From the NCBI GenBank assembly GCA_020353195.1, contig CP070691.1, positions 2,782,002 to 2,844,320 of the forward strand: DNA of 62,319 bases. Reading direction: 5' to 3'. Made by a program: the position numbers and the translations under genes. The notes under the pieces are model-generated. The model did not search any database. It saw only the letters and a program-made list of their open reading frames with translations, and was not told the DNA's origin. How positions within the stretch are numbered: position 1 is the first letter of the stretch; every line of letters begins with the position of its first letter. This DNA is from Phycisphaerales bacterium (GTDB lineage: Bacteria > Planctomycetota > Phycisphaerae > UBA1845). Shown here in pieces: positions 32,694 through 41,573 of this stretch.

Positions 32694-32843
32694 ACCGGGG
32701 GCGATCCGGCGTATCGATCCCGGCGCCCCTGCTTGCTCCGCACTCCAGGGGTTACATTCAGGCTGAAATTCACGAGCCTCAGGGCCGGCCGCTACCGGTT
32801 GATCGCGGGCCCGCCAAGGGTCTGGAAAAACCGAAAAAAGCCG

Positions 32844-32872
32844 TTGCGTGCGCCGGATGTTTGGTATATGTT
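32844..32872 (+). promoter_or_regulatory. candidate housekeeping promoter upstream of the sigma-like gene
   Basis: TTGCGT (32844-32849) and TATGTT (32867-32872) are separated by 17 bases in a locally AT-rich patch about 65 bases before the sigma-like gene start. Match to the sigma-70 consensus is moderate. Confidence 0.3.
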
Positions 32873-32937
32873 AGGGTAAAACTGGCCTTGGGGAGGTCAG
32901 CGAACCGGACGTTCTCTTTTGAGTGGGGTGGACTCGA

Positions 32938-33906
32938 ATGGGAAAGACACGGACGACGGCAGCGTTGACGGACCGGTGTCGCGAGCTGGTCCAGGCTCAT
33001 CTGTGGTTGGTGGAGCTTCATCTGCGGCGGAAAGTACCGGGCTTGTCCCGGTCCGGCGGGACGCGAAGCTGGGACGATTTGTACCAGGAAGGGTGTCTGG
33101 GCCTGATCGAGGCGGTGAACCGGTTTGACCCGGGGCGAGGCATTCCGTTTGTCGCCTTTGCGCTGCCGCGGATTCACACGGCGGTGAGCCGGGCGCTGTG
33201 GAGTGACCGGTCGCTGGTTCAGGTGCCGCGGCGGGCCCAGCGGGCCGCCGACGATTTGGGGGGCGTCCGAGCGGCGCCGCGAACCGTGCCCCTCGAGCAC
33301 GAGCCAGCAGGAACCGCCGCGGCAACGGACTGCTCGGAGCGGGCCGCGGGAGATGAACCAGGCCCCGAAACAGTGGGCGCGCGCTTGCGAGCCAAATACG
33401 AGCAAGCGGTGGGGGCGGCGGTTGAGCATGAGTCGCAGGTGCGGACCCGTCGGGGCGATCGGCGCTTGCTGCTCGAGCGGTTGGCTTCGGATCGCTTGCT
33501 GGTGCCCGGTGAGGGGCACCGGGTGTCGCTGCGGCGGATCGCCCGGGACACCGGTTCCTCGATCGCTCGGGTGGTCCAATGTGAGCAGCGGTTGCGGGAG
33601 CGAATCGCGCACATGCTGTCGCAGGACCTTGTGGTGCGGCGGCTCCGCGAGGAGGCCCGCACGAACCTGCTGGGCATGGACACGCCGATCGACGACGCGC
33701 TGCACTTCGAACTGTGCGAGTTGGCTGAACGGCGGTTTGCGTCGGCGTTTCTGCGGATTCCTGCTCGGCGACGGGGCGAGATGGTCACGCGGTTGGTCGA
33801 ATCGTGCGGCCGAAGCGTCGGAGATTTCGTACGCGTACTTTACCTGTCCCTGCCGCGCGAGCAGCAGGACGTGCTGCTGTCCGAGACGTGCGCGCTGGCG
33901 GGATGA
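32938..33906 (+). CDS. sigma-70-family factor, divergent
   Basis: Protein of 322 aa from the ATG at 32938. Region 2 is clear: HLWLVELHLRRKV, then WDDLYQEGCLGLIEAVNRFD, PGRGIPFVAFALPRIHTAVS and RALWSDRSLVQVPRRAQR match regions 2.1 to the start of 3. A later segment, VSLRRIARDTGSSIARVVQC-EQRLRERI, resembles a region 4 helix-turn-helix. About 100 extra C-terminal residues (LCELAERRFASAFLRIPARR) have no sigma match that I recognise. It could be an alternative sigma factor for a special regulon; no anti-sigma gene is obvious. It lies 6 kb before the flagellar operon, but a link is not shown. Confidence 0.75.
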   Translation: MGKTRTTAALTDRCRELVQAHLWLVELHLRRKVPGLSRSGGTRSWDDLYQEGCLGLIEAVNRFDPGRGIPFVAFALPRIHTAVSRALWSDRSLVQVPRRAQRAADDLGGVRAAPRTVPLEHEPAGTAAATDCSERAAGDEPGPETVGARLRAKYEQAVGAAVEHESQVRTRRGDRRLLLERLASDRLLVPGEGHRVSLRRIARDTGSSIARVVQCEQRLRERIAHMLSQDLVVRRLREEARTNLLGMDTPIDDALHFELCELAERRFASAFLRIPARRRGEMVTRLVESCGRSVGDFVRVLYLSLPREQQDVLLSETCALAG

Positions 33907-33949
33907 AGAGCGGGCTGACGGGGGCTGGACGGAGAACGAGCCGGGCGCT

Positions 33950-34372
33950 TCAGTTGTTGGTGGGGGGCTCGTCTTCTCCGGTGCCGGAGCGGTTGGGACG
34001 CTTGAACGTCAGGTATGGTGCGGCGCGCCGGGCGGTCTTGGGGCCGATGCCGTGGACTCGCTCGAGGTCGGCCGGGGCCGCAAACACCCGCCCGCGCCTG
34101 GCCTGGGCGGCGGGCGCGGAGTTCGCCGCCTCCCGGTGCGCGACGATGCGTTTGGCGGTGACTTCTCCGACCCGCGGAAGCACGGTGAGTTCCCACCAGG
34201 GGGCGGTGTTGGGGTTGACGGCTGACAGCAACTGGTCGGATTGGAGGCCACGAACCGGCGGATGGGACACGTCGGGGCAGCGCCAGGCGATCGCCAGCGC
34301 CCATGCGCACAGCGGGGCCAGCAGCAGGACGATGCGGCGCTGAGCGCAATGCGTCGGGTTTGCAGGTGGCAC
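33950..34372 (-). CDS. helix-hairpin-helix (ComEA-like) protein
   Basis: Protein of 140 aa. An N-terminal membrane segment (RIVLLLAPLCAWALAIAW) anchors it. The rest has VNPNTAPWWELTVLPRVGEV-TAKRI and a second HhH element, PADLERVHGIGPKTARRAAP, as in ComEA and PilA-associated HhH proteins that bind DNA non-specifically. It might act in DNA uptake or be a structural remnant of such a protein. The C-terminus is short and acidic. The gene converges with the sigma-like gene. Confidence 0.82.
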   Translation of the reverse strand: MPPANPTHCAQRRIVLLLAPLCAWALAIAWRCPDVSHPPVRGLQSDQLLSAVNPNTAPWWELTVLPRVGEVTAKRIVAHREAANSAPAAQARRGRVFAAPADLERVHGIGPKTARRAAPYLTFKRPNRSGTGEDEPPTNN

Positions 34373-34477
34373 GGGTTCGGTCCGCCAGGGGTTGCCAACC
34401 GTTGCCCCGGCGGGGCGTTGGGTCAGCGAAGCCAGCTGAATGTCGCGCGACTCGCCGGTTCCGTGACTGCCGGACGG

Positions 34478-36022
34478 TCAGCGCGGTACGGATCTGCCGA
34501 CGGCGACGGCTCGACCGCTTCGGCCGTTGCTCAGCAAGTCCTTGCGCATGGCGAGCAGTTGCTCGTACGCGGGTTTGGGTGTCAGGTCGGCCCGCAGCAG
34601 TCCCCCGTTGGGCAGATAATGTCCGGCCTGATCGGACAGGTTGCGCCACGTGACCGACTCGATCATGGGTTTGCTCAGGGCGAGTTCGTAGAAGCTGCGA
34701 AGCCACCGTGACTGGAGCTGTTCGCTCCATTCTTCTCGCCACATGCCTCCGCCGGAGACGGGCATCTGGCCACCCCAGGCGTCGCCTTTGTCGGGTTCCA
34801 TGCCCGAAGGCACTTGCACGGCCGTGACGTGCAGCGGCTTGCCCAAGGCGGCGAAGCGGTCCAGCAGAGTCGCGATCTGGAAGAAATCTCGCACGTACAT
34901 CCCGTCAACGCCGACGCCGAAGTAGAACTGCAGCCCGAACGCGTCGAAGTTGACTCCGCTTTGAATGGCCATGTCGGCATAGAGCAGCGGCGGAATGGTC
35001 CGTTGGTTGCGGGCGTAGTATTCTCCCCACGGGGCGACCAGGTCGATGGTGACGGTGGCTCGCGGGCAAACCTGCTTGGCGACCGCCACCGACATCCGCG
35101 TCAGCTCCATGAGCTGTTCAAAGTTGAACGACAGGCAGTTGCAGGCGTGGATCCCGCTGATGACGTCCCATGTGGTGATGTGGGCGCCGTAGCGGTGCAC
35201 GACGCGGCGGACGTGGTCGTAGATCAGGTCGCGGAGCGTTTCGAAGTCGTGCTCCCAGACGTAGAGCCAGGGCGGGACGTGGCGCTCCTCAAACGAGACC
35301 AGCGACGAGCCCCGGACCGGAATCCGGTTTTTGGCCAGCCATTCGACCCATGAATCAGTGGCTTTCCAGTTGAACTGCTGCTCGCTGGGCTGCAATTCCT
35401 GCCATGAGAAGGGAATGGTGGCGAAGTCGAACCCGCTGGTGAGGCGGCGTCGGTAGGTTTCGTTGCCGTTCTTGAGGTCGACCGTGCATCCGAACGGGCG
35501 GCGGGGTGCGATCTGGGGTTGGCGACGGCGGCGGTCGTAGAGGTCGCGGGCCAGGCGCAGGACCATGTCTTCGCCGGTTTCGACGGCGATCGCGAGCCCG
35601 CGCTCGGCGATCGCGGCCGCCTCCGCCGGGCCATCCGCCTTGAGCGCCTCGATCAGAGCCGCCCGGCACTGCCCGATCCGTTCGGCGTCTGTTTTTCCTG
35701 CCTCGCCGTCGAACTGCTGCCACTCCTCCACCTTGTTGACCATGCGCATCAGCCGGCCACGCAGCAGCTCGACCTGCAGCACGTAGGGTGTTTCTCGTTC
35801 CGGCAGGCGGGTGGTTTCCAGCAGGATCTTGCCCATGCCGGGCACTGGCCAGAGAATCGCCAGAGCCGCCGGTCCGGCGGTCCGTTTACCGCATTGAATT
35901 TGCCCGTTCTTAAGAGCTATGTCGGCGCGTATTGGCACGTGGTCGCTGCCGACAACATAGGCACCGCACAAATCCACCGAGCCTGCGGGCTCGCCCCCGG
36001 AGAAAACGGAAAAACGAATCAT
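34478..36022 (-). CDS. GH10-fold protein without catalytic glutamates
   Basis: Protein of 514 aa. The C-terminal 330 residues look like a glycoside hydrolase family 10 barrel: TSGFDFATIPFSWQELQPSE, then NRIPVRGSSLVSF (the usual RGHxLxW strand is altered), TTWDVISG, FDAFGLQFYFGVG, PLHVTAVQVP and ESVTWRNLSDQ. In xylanases the acid/base is the Glu of WDVVNE; here residues 285-290 read WDVISG. The nucleophile is the Glu of VTELD; here residues 399-403 read VTAVQ (A401). Both catalytic residues are gone. An N-terminal region of about 190 aa looks beta-rich, perhaps a binding module. No signal peptide is seen. Probably a carbohydrate-binding or sensing protein. Confidence 0.8.
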   Translation of the reverse strand: MIRFSVFSGGEPAGSVDLCGAYVVGSDHVPIRADIALKNGQIQCGKRTAGPAALAILWPVPGMGKILLETTRLPERETPYVLQVELLRGRLMRMVNKVEEWQQFDGEAGKTDAERIGQCRAALIEALKADGPAEAAAIAERGLAIAVETGEDMVLRLARDLYDRRRRQPQIAPRRPFGCTVDLKNGNETYRRRLTSGFDFATIPFSWQELQPSEQQFNWKATDSWVEWLAKNRIPVRGSSLVSFEERHVPPWLYVWEHDFETLRDLIYDHVRRVVHRYGAHITTWDVISGIHACNCLSFNFEQLMELTRMSVAVAKQVCPRATVTIDLVAPWGEYYARNQRTIPPLLYADMAIQSGVNFDAFGLQFYFGVGVDGMYVRDFFQIATLLDRFAALGKPLHVTAVQVPSGMEPDKGDAWGGQMPVSGGGMWREEWSEQLQSRWLRSFYELALSKPMIESVTWRNLSDQAGHYLPNGGLLRADLTPKPAYEQLLAMRKDLLSNGRSGRAVAVGRSVPR

Positions 36023-36326
36023 ATGAGGTCCTTACGAAGTACGTATGAAATCTATGAGTCAGGCAATCGTGATGGATGACTCGTATGGATCAGTACCGCA
36101 ACGTATGGATAGTATGACGGGCGGACCTCAACTTCGTTTCGGATCAAATTCTCCCACGTCCAGGTTCAGGGACTCTCCTTATTATGGCCGCTGATACCGC
36201 CCGCGTCGAGTCCAGCCCGTACGAAATTGTCGGGTCTGCGGGCCCGGGGGCAGCGGATCCGCTTCCTCGGGGCCCATGCGGGCCGACGGCGCGAAGAGCC
36301 GGGCTTGCGCGATGCCGGCGGAAGAG
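36023..36326. other. 304-base intergenic region, locally AT-richer
   Basis: Upstream of the GH10-like gene and downstream of the lipoprotein gene, both on the minus strand. The part next to the GH10-like start (36040-36130) is clearly less GC-rich and carries three similar CGTATG(G/A)A words, which may be regulator-binding or part of a promoter. No gene is supported. Confidence 0.35.
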
Positions 36327-37010
36327 TCAAGGCTGGGGTGGTGGGGCGGTGGGAGGTCCGGTGATGTGGGTGGGCCCGGGGCGGGATGGCTCGAATGGGT
36401 CACGTTCCATTCCGCCCTGCTCGGTACGGGCGAGGATCGCTTCGCACCGTCGTTGGTCGCGGACGGCATCGAACTCGCCGAGCACGAGCACTTGTCGGCT
36501 CGCGTGCCAGCCGAGCAGCACGCTGAACTTCTGGTGTTTGGTGCTGATGCGAATTCGCCCATGGATTCGGTCGGGGCCATCCAGCCACACGGCGGCGATA
36601 CCGCGGATCGACGCGAACCGGGTGTGCTGATCGCCCTGGCTGAGCGTGCCACGAAGGCCCCGCCGAGTCACGCGGTAGTTCCGGGCCACGTTGGCGGGCA
36701 CGCCGTCGAGTACTAGCGATACGTCGAAGGTGCGCCGGCTTTCCTTGTCGAACAGCGGAGCGGTCTGGCCGGTCATCGCGATCCGAATCTGCTGACGTTC
36801 GTCGACCCAGAAGTAGCACTGCTGAGCCTGCAACGAGAGGACCAGTGGCGCTTTCGCGTCGATCCGGCTGTACGTCAGCGGAATCAGGTGCAGCTTGGCC
36901 GAGTTGTGGCAGCCCGAAGCAAGGATCGCGCTCAACAACGTCAAGCCCAAGCCACGGCGGCTGCGGATCCGTGATGATCGGTTCGTCGTCAAGCGGTGCT
37001 CCCGGCCCAT
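36327..37010 (-). CDS. lipoprotein, unknown function
   Basis: Protein of about 227 aa from the ATG at 37010; a longer start at 37049 (GTG) is possible. A basic N-terminus is followed by LGLTLLSAILASGCHNS, a good lipobox (LASGC). The mature region looks beta-rich (APLVLSLQAQQCYFWVDERQ, FDVSLVLDGVPANVARNYRV, KFSVLLGWHASRQVLVLGEF). A Pro-rich tail ends the protein. I do not recognise a family. It is immediately downstream of glyA on the same strand. Confidence 0.72.
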   Translation of the reverse strand: MGREHRLTTNRSSRIRSRRGLGLTLLSAILASGCHNSAKLHLIPLTYSRIDAKAPLVLSLQAQQCYFWVDERQQIRIAMTGQTAPLFDKESRRTFDVSLVLDGVPANVARNYRVTRRGLRGTLSQGDQHTRFASIRGIAAVWLDGPDRIHGRIRISTKHQKFSVLLGWHASRQVLVLGEFDAVRDQRRCEAILARTEQGGMERDPFEPSRPGPTHITGPPTAPPPQP

Positions 37011-37056
37011 CGGATCATTGCCTTGCCCGCGTTCGAACGGGCCCGCCACCGGCCGG

Positions 37057-38319
37057 CTACGGCAAGGGGAACTGCTCGCACAAGTCGCGGACGTCGGTCC
37101 GGACGCGTTCGATGACGGCGTCGTCGCCGCGGGAGCGGAGCACCTGGTCGAACCAGCCGGCGATGGTCTTCATCTCGTTCTGCTTCATGCCCCGGGTGGT
37201 CAGGGCGGGCGTCCCGATCCGCAAACCGCTGGTCTCCACCGGTTTGCGCTGGTCAAACGGGATCATGTTCTTGTTAGTGATGATCGCGGCGCGTTCGAGC
37301 CAGCCTTCGGCGTCTCGGCCGGTCACGTCGGGGTAGTTCGGCCGCAGGTCAATTAGCATGAGGTGGTTATCGGTCCCTCCGGAGACCAGACGGTTGCCCA
37401 GGGCGGTCAGGGCGTCGCCCAGCGCCCGGGCGTTGTCGAGGATCTGCTGCTGATAGTCCTTGAACTCGGGTCTCAGCGCCTCGCCGAAGGCGACGGCTTT
37501 GGCCGTGATTACGTGCATGAGCGGCCCGCCCTGAGTGCCGGGGAAGATGCGGGAGTCGATCTTCTTGGCCCAGTCGGTTTTGCAGAGGATGATGCCTCCG
37601 CGCGGTCCGCGGAGCGTCTTGTGGGTCGTGGAGGTGACGAACTCGGCGGAAGGGACCGGGCTGGGATGGAGTCCGACCGCCACCATGCCCGCGATATGGG
37701 CGATGTCGGCCATGTGAACCGCCCCCACCTCGTGCGCGATCTCGGTGAACGCGTCGAAATCGATGGTGCGGGGATACGCCGACGCTCCGGACAGTACGAG
37801 CTTGGGGTGGTGCTCTCTGGCGAGTCTGCGGATTTCGGCGTAGTCGAACTGCTCGGTTTTCGGGTCCACGCCGTAGGGTACGATGTTGTACAGCAGGCCG
37901 CTCATGTTGACCTTGAGTCCGTGCGACAGGTGCCCGCCGTGGGCCAGATCAAGTGACAGGATTGTGTCACCAGGTTTGAGGACGGCCAGGTACACTGCGG
38001 CGTTGGCCTGGCTGCCCGAGTGCGGCTGGACATTGACGTGCTCGGCTTTGAACAGCGTCTTGAGCCGGTCCCGGGCGAGATTCTCCACCCGGTCCATGTT
38101 CTCGCACCCGCCGTAGTAGCGCCGGCCCGGATATCCCTCGGCGTATTTGTTGGTGAATACGGAGCCGGCCGCCTCCCGCACGGCGCGGGACACGTGGTTC
38201 TCCGACGCGATCAGCTCGATGGTGTACTGTTGCCGTTGCTCTTCGGCCGCCAGTGCGGCAAACACCTCGGGATCGCCCTTGGCGATGGCTGACGCCGCGG
38301 GATCGGTGGCAACGCTCAT
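37057..38319 (-). CDS. glyA: serine hydroxymethyltransferase
   Basis: Protein of 420 aa, PLP enzyme that interconverts serine and glycine and feeds one-carbon units to folate. Motifs: [77 protein letters not shown], and [19 protein letters not shown] with the PLP Lys. Length is normal. A GAGGGA site precedes the ATG. No glycine or THF riboswitch features were seen upstream. Confidence 0.97.
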   Translation of the reverse strand: MSVATDPAASAIAKGDPEVFAALAAEEQRQQYTIELIASENHVSRAVREAAGSVFTNKYAEGYPGRRYYGGCENMDRVENLARDRLKTLFKAEHVNVQPHSGSQANAAVYLAVLKPGDTILSLDLAHGGHLSHGLKVNMSGLLYNIVPYGVDPKTEQFDYAEIRRLAREHHPKLVLSGASAYPRTIDFDAFTEIAHEVGAVHMADIAHIAGMVAVGLHPSPVPSAEFVTSTTHKTLRGPRGGIILCKTDWAKKIDSRIFPGTQGGPLMHVITAKAVAFGEALRPEFKDYQQQILDNARALGDALTALGNRLVSGGTDNHLMLIDLRPNYPDVTGRDAEGWLERAAIITNKNMIPFDQRKPVETSGLRIGTPALTTRGMKQNEMKTIAGWFDQVLRSRGDDAVIERVRTDVRDLCEQFPLP

Positions 38320-38622
38320 GAATCGTCCCTCGTTTCAGTCGCGGGTTTCCACGCTCACAATCGACACAAACTATCCCCCCGGCGGGTGAAAAGCAACCAA
38401 ACGGCCGGAACCACTCGGGCAGCGTCCGTGGACACCGTCGGCAAGCGGGTCGAGCGATCGCGCCGCACGGCGTCCTGCGGCTGACAATGATGCGCTCGCG
38501 CTGCGTTGTGGGAGTGAAGTTTGCCCGCGCATTGTGCTAAACCCGCCTCATTACCGGGCCGATAACTGTGCCGGTCCCGGGCAGATCGCCGGCGCCGGGA
38601 GCACGTAACCGGAATCCGCAGC
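38320..38622. promoter_or_regulatory. divergent region between glyA and the coiled-coil gene
   Basis: About 300 bases that should hold promoters in both directions. I see no gene, riboswitch or strong palindrome. Confidence 0.3.
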
Positions 38623-39327
38623 ATGGGAATCGAGACTCCAGACCGTACCCGGATCCCTCGACCGTTCTCCCGCATGATGGCCGAATGGAGTCAGGCGTGT
38701 CGGGGCCTCGAGCCGTCGCCTCCCGCCGCAAATGAGGTATGCAGCGCCCTGCAGGCCCAGATGCGGGTGGATGTTCAACGCGCCCGTCGAACCGCCCGAT
38801 TGGCGTGGTTGTGCGCGCTGGGTATCGCGGTGTCGGCGTGCCTGGGTGCGTGGAGGTGGCAAGGCAGGATTGCCCGGCTTCAGGAAGAACGGGCGTCGCT
38901 GTCGGCCTTGCTCTCGAGCAGCCAGATCCGTGTCGAGCAGCTGACGGAGACGGCTGATCGCCGGCAACTCGATCTGAAGACGCTTCGCCACGGCGCCGCC
39001 ACGACATCGCAGGCGCTGGAGGCCACGCGCGCCGAAAACGGGCGCCTGCGTCAGGAGATCCGGGAATTCCGCCGCGAGCTGTCCGAGGCCCGGCAACGTG
39101 AAGCCCAAGCCCGAGCGCGTTGGGCCTACACCGAAGGGGAACGTGACGCCCTGTACGGGCAACTGTCGTCGCTGATCAAGCGCATCGAGTCGGCTCTGCA
39201 GGCCGCGGAGCAGCAGGCGAAGCTCGCTCCGATCGAGCCACTGCTTGACGCGCTCGAACCGGAGTTGGCGGCGCCCGAGTCTTATTCCGTCCCGATCGAG
39301 ACGGAACCCGCCGATGATAACGGGTAA
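38623..39327 (+). CDS. single-pass membrane protein with long coiled coil
   Basis: Protein of 234 aa. A cytoplasmic N-terminus of about 60 residues leads to one hydrophobic segment (TARLAWLCALGIAVSACLGA). A coiled coil runs from about residue 80 to 200 (RIARLQEERASLSALL, QALEATRAENGRLRQEIREF, RRELSEARQREAQARARW). A short acidic tail follows. It might be a division- or envelope-associated scaffold, but no family is recognised. It precedes the flagellar region by 400 bases. Confidence 0.72.
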   Translation: MGIETPDRTRIPRPFSRMMAEWSQACRGLEPSPPAANEVCSALQAQMRVDVQRARRTARLAWLCALGIAVSACLGAWRWQGRIARLQEERASLSALLSSSQIRVEQLTETADRRQLDLKTLRHGAATTSQALEATRAENGRLRQEIREFRRELSEARQREAQARARWAYTEGERDALYGQLSSLIKRIESALQAAEQQAKLAPIEPLLDALEPELAAPESYSVPIETEPADDNG

Positions 39328-39655
39328 CTCCCTCCCCAAGGCATGCCGGGCGCGAAGGCGACCTGGGTTGTGCCACGTTATCGTCTTCCATCCCATTAAA
39401 CGTACCAGGCGTCCTGGCGCGTCAGCGTGTTGACATTTCGGCGTATTGACGTGTCAGCGTTTCGGCGTCTCGGCACTTCGGCGTTGTCTGTTCCGGCAAG
39501 ACCTGCAGGTTGCCGGTGCAGGTTCTGCGCCTTCGCCGGGCTCGGTCGGGGCGGCCGGGGGCGACACGCGGTCGTCCGCGAATCTTCCTAACCAATTGTT
39601 TTCGTAGGGATTACGTAGCCGGCTGCAACGCCTGTCGGCCCGGTGGCGCGCGGTC
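39328..39655. other. intergenic region before the flagellar operon
   Basis: Over 300 bases without a gene. The stretch 39416-39488 carries a degenerate iteration of (C/G)GCGT-type words (TTTCGGCGTATTGACGTGTC, TTTCGGCGTCTCGG, ACTTCGGCGTTG). A sigma-54-like promoter follows it. Confidence 0.4.
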
Positions 39656-39671
39656 TGGCACGGCGGTTGTT
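39656..39671 (+). promoter_or_regulatory. sigma-54-like promoter for the flagellar operon
   Basis: TGGCACG, 4 bases, then TTGT(T) at 39656-39671 fits the -24/-12 consensus TGGCACG-N4-TTGC except for the last C. It lies about 60 bases upstream of the first flagellar-region gene. Sigma-54 control of hook and basal-body genes is well known in other bacteria; use here is inference. Confidence 0.5.
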
Positions 39672-39733
39672 TGTACGCGTTCAGAGAGCGGCTCCGCGCG
39701 GTGCTTAGCCCGCAGAGCCAGAAGGGACCAGCG

Positions 39734-39934
39734 ATGCGCGACGGCTCATTCCAATCCACTGGTGACCTGCCCGACGCGGTGATCGGCACCATGACGTGGG
39801 AGGACCTTGGGGGGTTGATACGGCAGTTGGCGTCGGAGCTGGCGGACGAGATTGCCAGGAATCCGGATGCGGTGACGGCGGCGCTTCTTCTGATCGGCGG
39901 GCCCGGCCCGGTCATTGACGTGAGCAGGAACTGA
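39734..39934 (+). CDS. small protein preceding flgF, unknown
   Basis: Protein of 66 aa from the ATG at 39734 with an AAGGGA ribosome site. The sequence is helical (IGTMTWEDLGGLIRQLASEL-ADEIARNP) with a short hydrophobic stretch (AVTAALLLIGG). Its TGA overlaps the flgF ATG by one base (TGATG), so it is translated just ahead of FlgF. I do not recognise a family. The position suggests a small flagellar accessory protein. Confidence 0.6.
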   Translation: MRDGSFQSTGDLPDAVIGTMTWEDLGGLIRQLASELADEIARNPDAVTAALLLIGGPGPVIDVSRN

Positions 39935-40695
39935 TGAACTACGGACTTTGGCTGTCCGCAGCCGGCATGCAGGTCAACGAGTATCGCCAGGCGCTGGTGG
40001 CGAACAATCTGGCCAACGTCAACACCGTCGGGTTCAAGCACGACTTGGCCGTAATCCACGAGCGCCGCGTCGAGAGCCGGAGCAATCCGGACGCGGCTCG
40101 ATACGCCGACCCGTTCTACGATCACCTGAGCGGCGGTGCGTGGGTACGTCCCACGTATCACAGTTTCGAGCAAGGTCCGCTGACGCACACGGGCCGACCT
40201 CTTGATGTCGCCATCCAGGGCGACGGTTTCTTTGTGGTTCGCGAGGGCGACGAGATCCGGTACACGCGCGACGGGCAGGTCGTCATCAACGACGAGGGCA
40301 CGCTGGTCAGTGCCGCCGGCGAAGGGCGGATCGAGTTCCTCGATGACGGTGGCAACCCCATCGTCGTGGACCGCAACCGTGCGATCACCATCAGTCCCGA
40401 CGGTACGGTCGAGCAGGACGGCACGCGGGTGGCGAAGCTGAACGTGGTCGATGTGGACGACCCCCAGGAGCTCCGCAAGGTGGGCAAGAACCTGTTCGCG
40501 GCGGCGGACCCGGCCACGCGACCGTCGGGCTCCTCGCTGCATGCCGGGTTCATCGAAGGATCGACGGTCAACCCGGTCCAGCAGCTGGCCAACATGATCG
40601 AGGTCACGCGGAGCTACGAGATGAACGCGCGGATGATCACGCTTCAGGATGCGATCAACGGTCAGGCGGTCAACCGCGTCGGACGCATTGGATAA
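39934..40695 (+). CDS. flgF: flagellar basal-body rod protein FlgF
   Basis: Protein of 253 aa. The N-terminal rod/hook motif is YGLWLSAAGMQVNEYRQALV-ANNLANVNTVGFK. The central domain has LDVAIQGDGFFVV and YTRDGQVVINDEGTLV. The C-terminal rod motif is MIEVTRSYEMNARMITLQDA. Sequence order and length fit the proximal rod protein FlgF rather than FlgE. It is followed by flgG after 12 bases. Confidence 0.88.
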   Translation: MNYGLWLSAAGMQVNEYRQALVANNLANVNTVGFKHDLAVIHERRVESRSNPDAARYADPFYDHLSGGAWVRPTYHSFEQGPLTHTGRPLDVAIQGDGFFVVREGDEIRYTRDGQVVINDEGTLVSAAGEGRIEFLDDGGNPIVVDRNRAITISPDGTVEQDGTRVAKLNVVDVDDPQELRKVGKNLFAAADPATRPSGSSLHAGFIEGSTVNPVQQLANMIEVTRSYEMNARMITLQDAINGQAVNRVGRIG

Positions 40696-40707
40696 GGAAG
40701 CCGATCT

Positions 40708-41517
40708 ATGGCAATCATCGCGTTACATTCAGCCGCTTCGGGCATGAAGGCGTTGGACACGAAGCTGGACGTCACCGCGAACAACCTGGCGAACATCAAC
40801 ACGACAGGGTTCAAGAGTTCGCGTGTGAACTTCGAGGACCTGCTGTACCTGGTCAAACGCGAGCCGGGCGTGCCGAACGCCGACGACGAACCGATTCCAC
40901 ACGGAATTCAGGTCGGCCTGGGCGTGCAGGTGTCCGGTACACAACTGAACTTTCAGCCCGGATCGGTGGACCCGACGGACAACCAGCTCGACCTGCGGAT
41001 CGACGGGCCCGGGCTGTTTCAGGTCCGCGTGATCCACGACGGGGACCCGATCGTGGGATACACGCGGGCCGGGAACTTCACCATGAACTCCGAAGGCACG
41101 CTGGTGTTGGGCAACACGCTGGGCACGCCGATGGAGCCGCCGATCACGATTCCCACCGACGCGATCGACATCGCGATTGGGTCCAACGGGGAGGTCCGCG
41201 TTCGTCAGCCCGGGTCGCCGACCCTGAACACCGTCGGGCAGATTCAGCTGGCGCGGTTCGTGAACCCGGAAGGCCTGCGCCAGATCGGGACCACGCTGTT
41301 CGCCGAGACGGACGCGTCCGGGCCGCCGGTCACCGGCGACCCGCAGTCCGACGGGTTGGGCTCACTTCAGCAGGCGCAGTTGGAGATGAGCAACGTCGAG
41401 CCCGTGCGGGAGCTGATCTCGCTGATCACGACGCAGCGGGCATTCGAGCTGAACAGCCAGTCCATCCAGAGCGCCGACCAGTCGCTCCAGGTGGTGAGTA
41501 ACTTGAGGCGGTTCTAA
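40708..41517 (+). CDS. flgG: flagellar distal rod protein FlgG
   Basis: Protein of 269 aa. IALHSAASGMKALDTKLDVT-ANNLANINTTGFKSSRVNFE is the N-terminal signature with the FlgG-type FEDLLY continuation. LDLRIDGPGLFQVRV and GYTRAGNFTMNSEGTLVLG mark the middle. The C-terminus SNVEPVRELISLITTQRAFE-LNSQSIQSADQ is typical of FlgG. It forms the distal rod. Confidence 0.94.
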   Translation: MAIIALHSAASGMKALDTKLDVTANNLANINTTGFKSSRVNFEDLLYLVKREPGVPNADDEPIPHGIQVGLGVQVSGTQLNFQPGSVDPTDNQLDLRIDGPGLFQVRVIHDGDPIVGYTRAGNFTMNSEGTLVLGNTLGTPMEPPITIPTDAIDIAIGSNGEVRVRQPGSPTLNTVGQIQLARFVNPEGLRQIGTTLFAETDASGPPVTGDPQSDGLGSLQQAQLEMSNVEPVRELISLITTQRAFELNSQSIQSADQSLQVVSNLRRF

Positions 41518-41573
41518 CAGGGAGTGAGGGCTCTTACGCAGCAGGGCGGAAGTCGAAACGGCAGGATGCAATC

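Noticed and set aside
33840..34742. Open frame of 300 codons overlapping the HhH gene on the same strand
   Set aside because: Arg/Ala/Pro/Gln-rich composition without domain features. The HhH protein in another frame has recognisable motifs and a membrane anchor.
38320..38622. Glycine or tetrahydrofolate riboswitch upstream of glyA
   Set aside because: None of the conserved core sequences is visible in the minus-strand leader.
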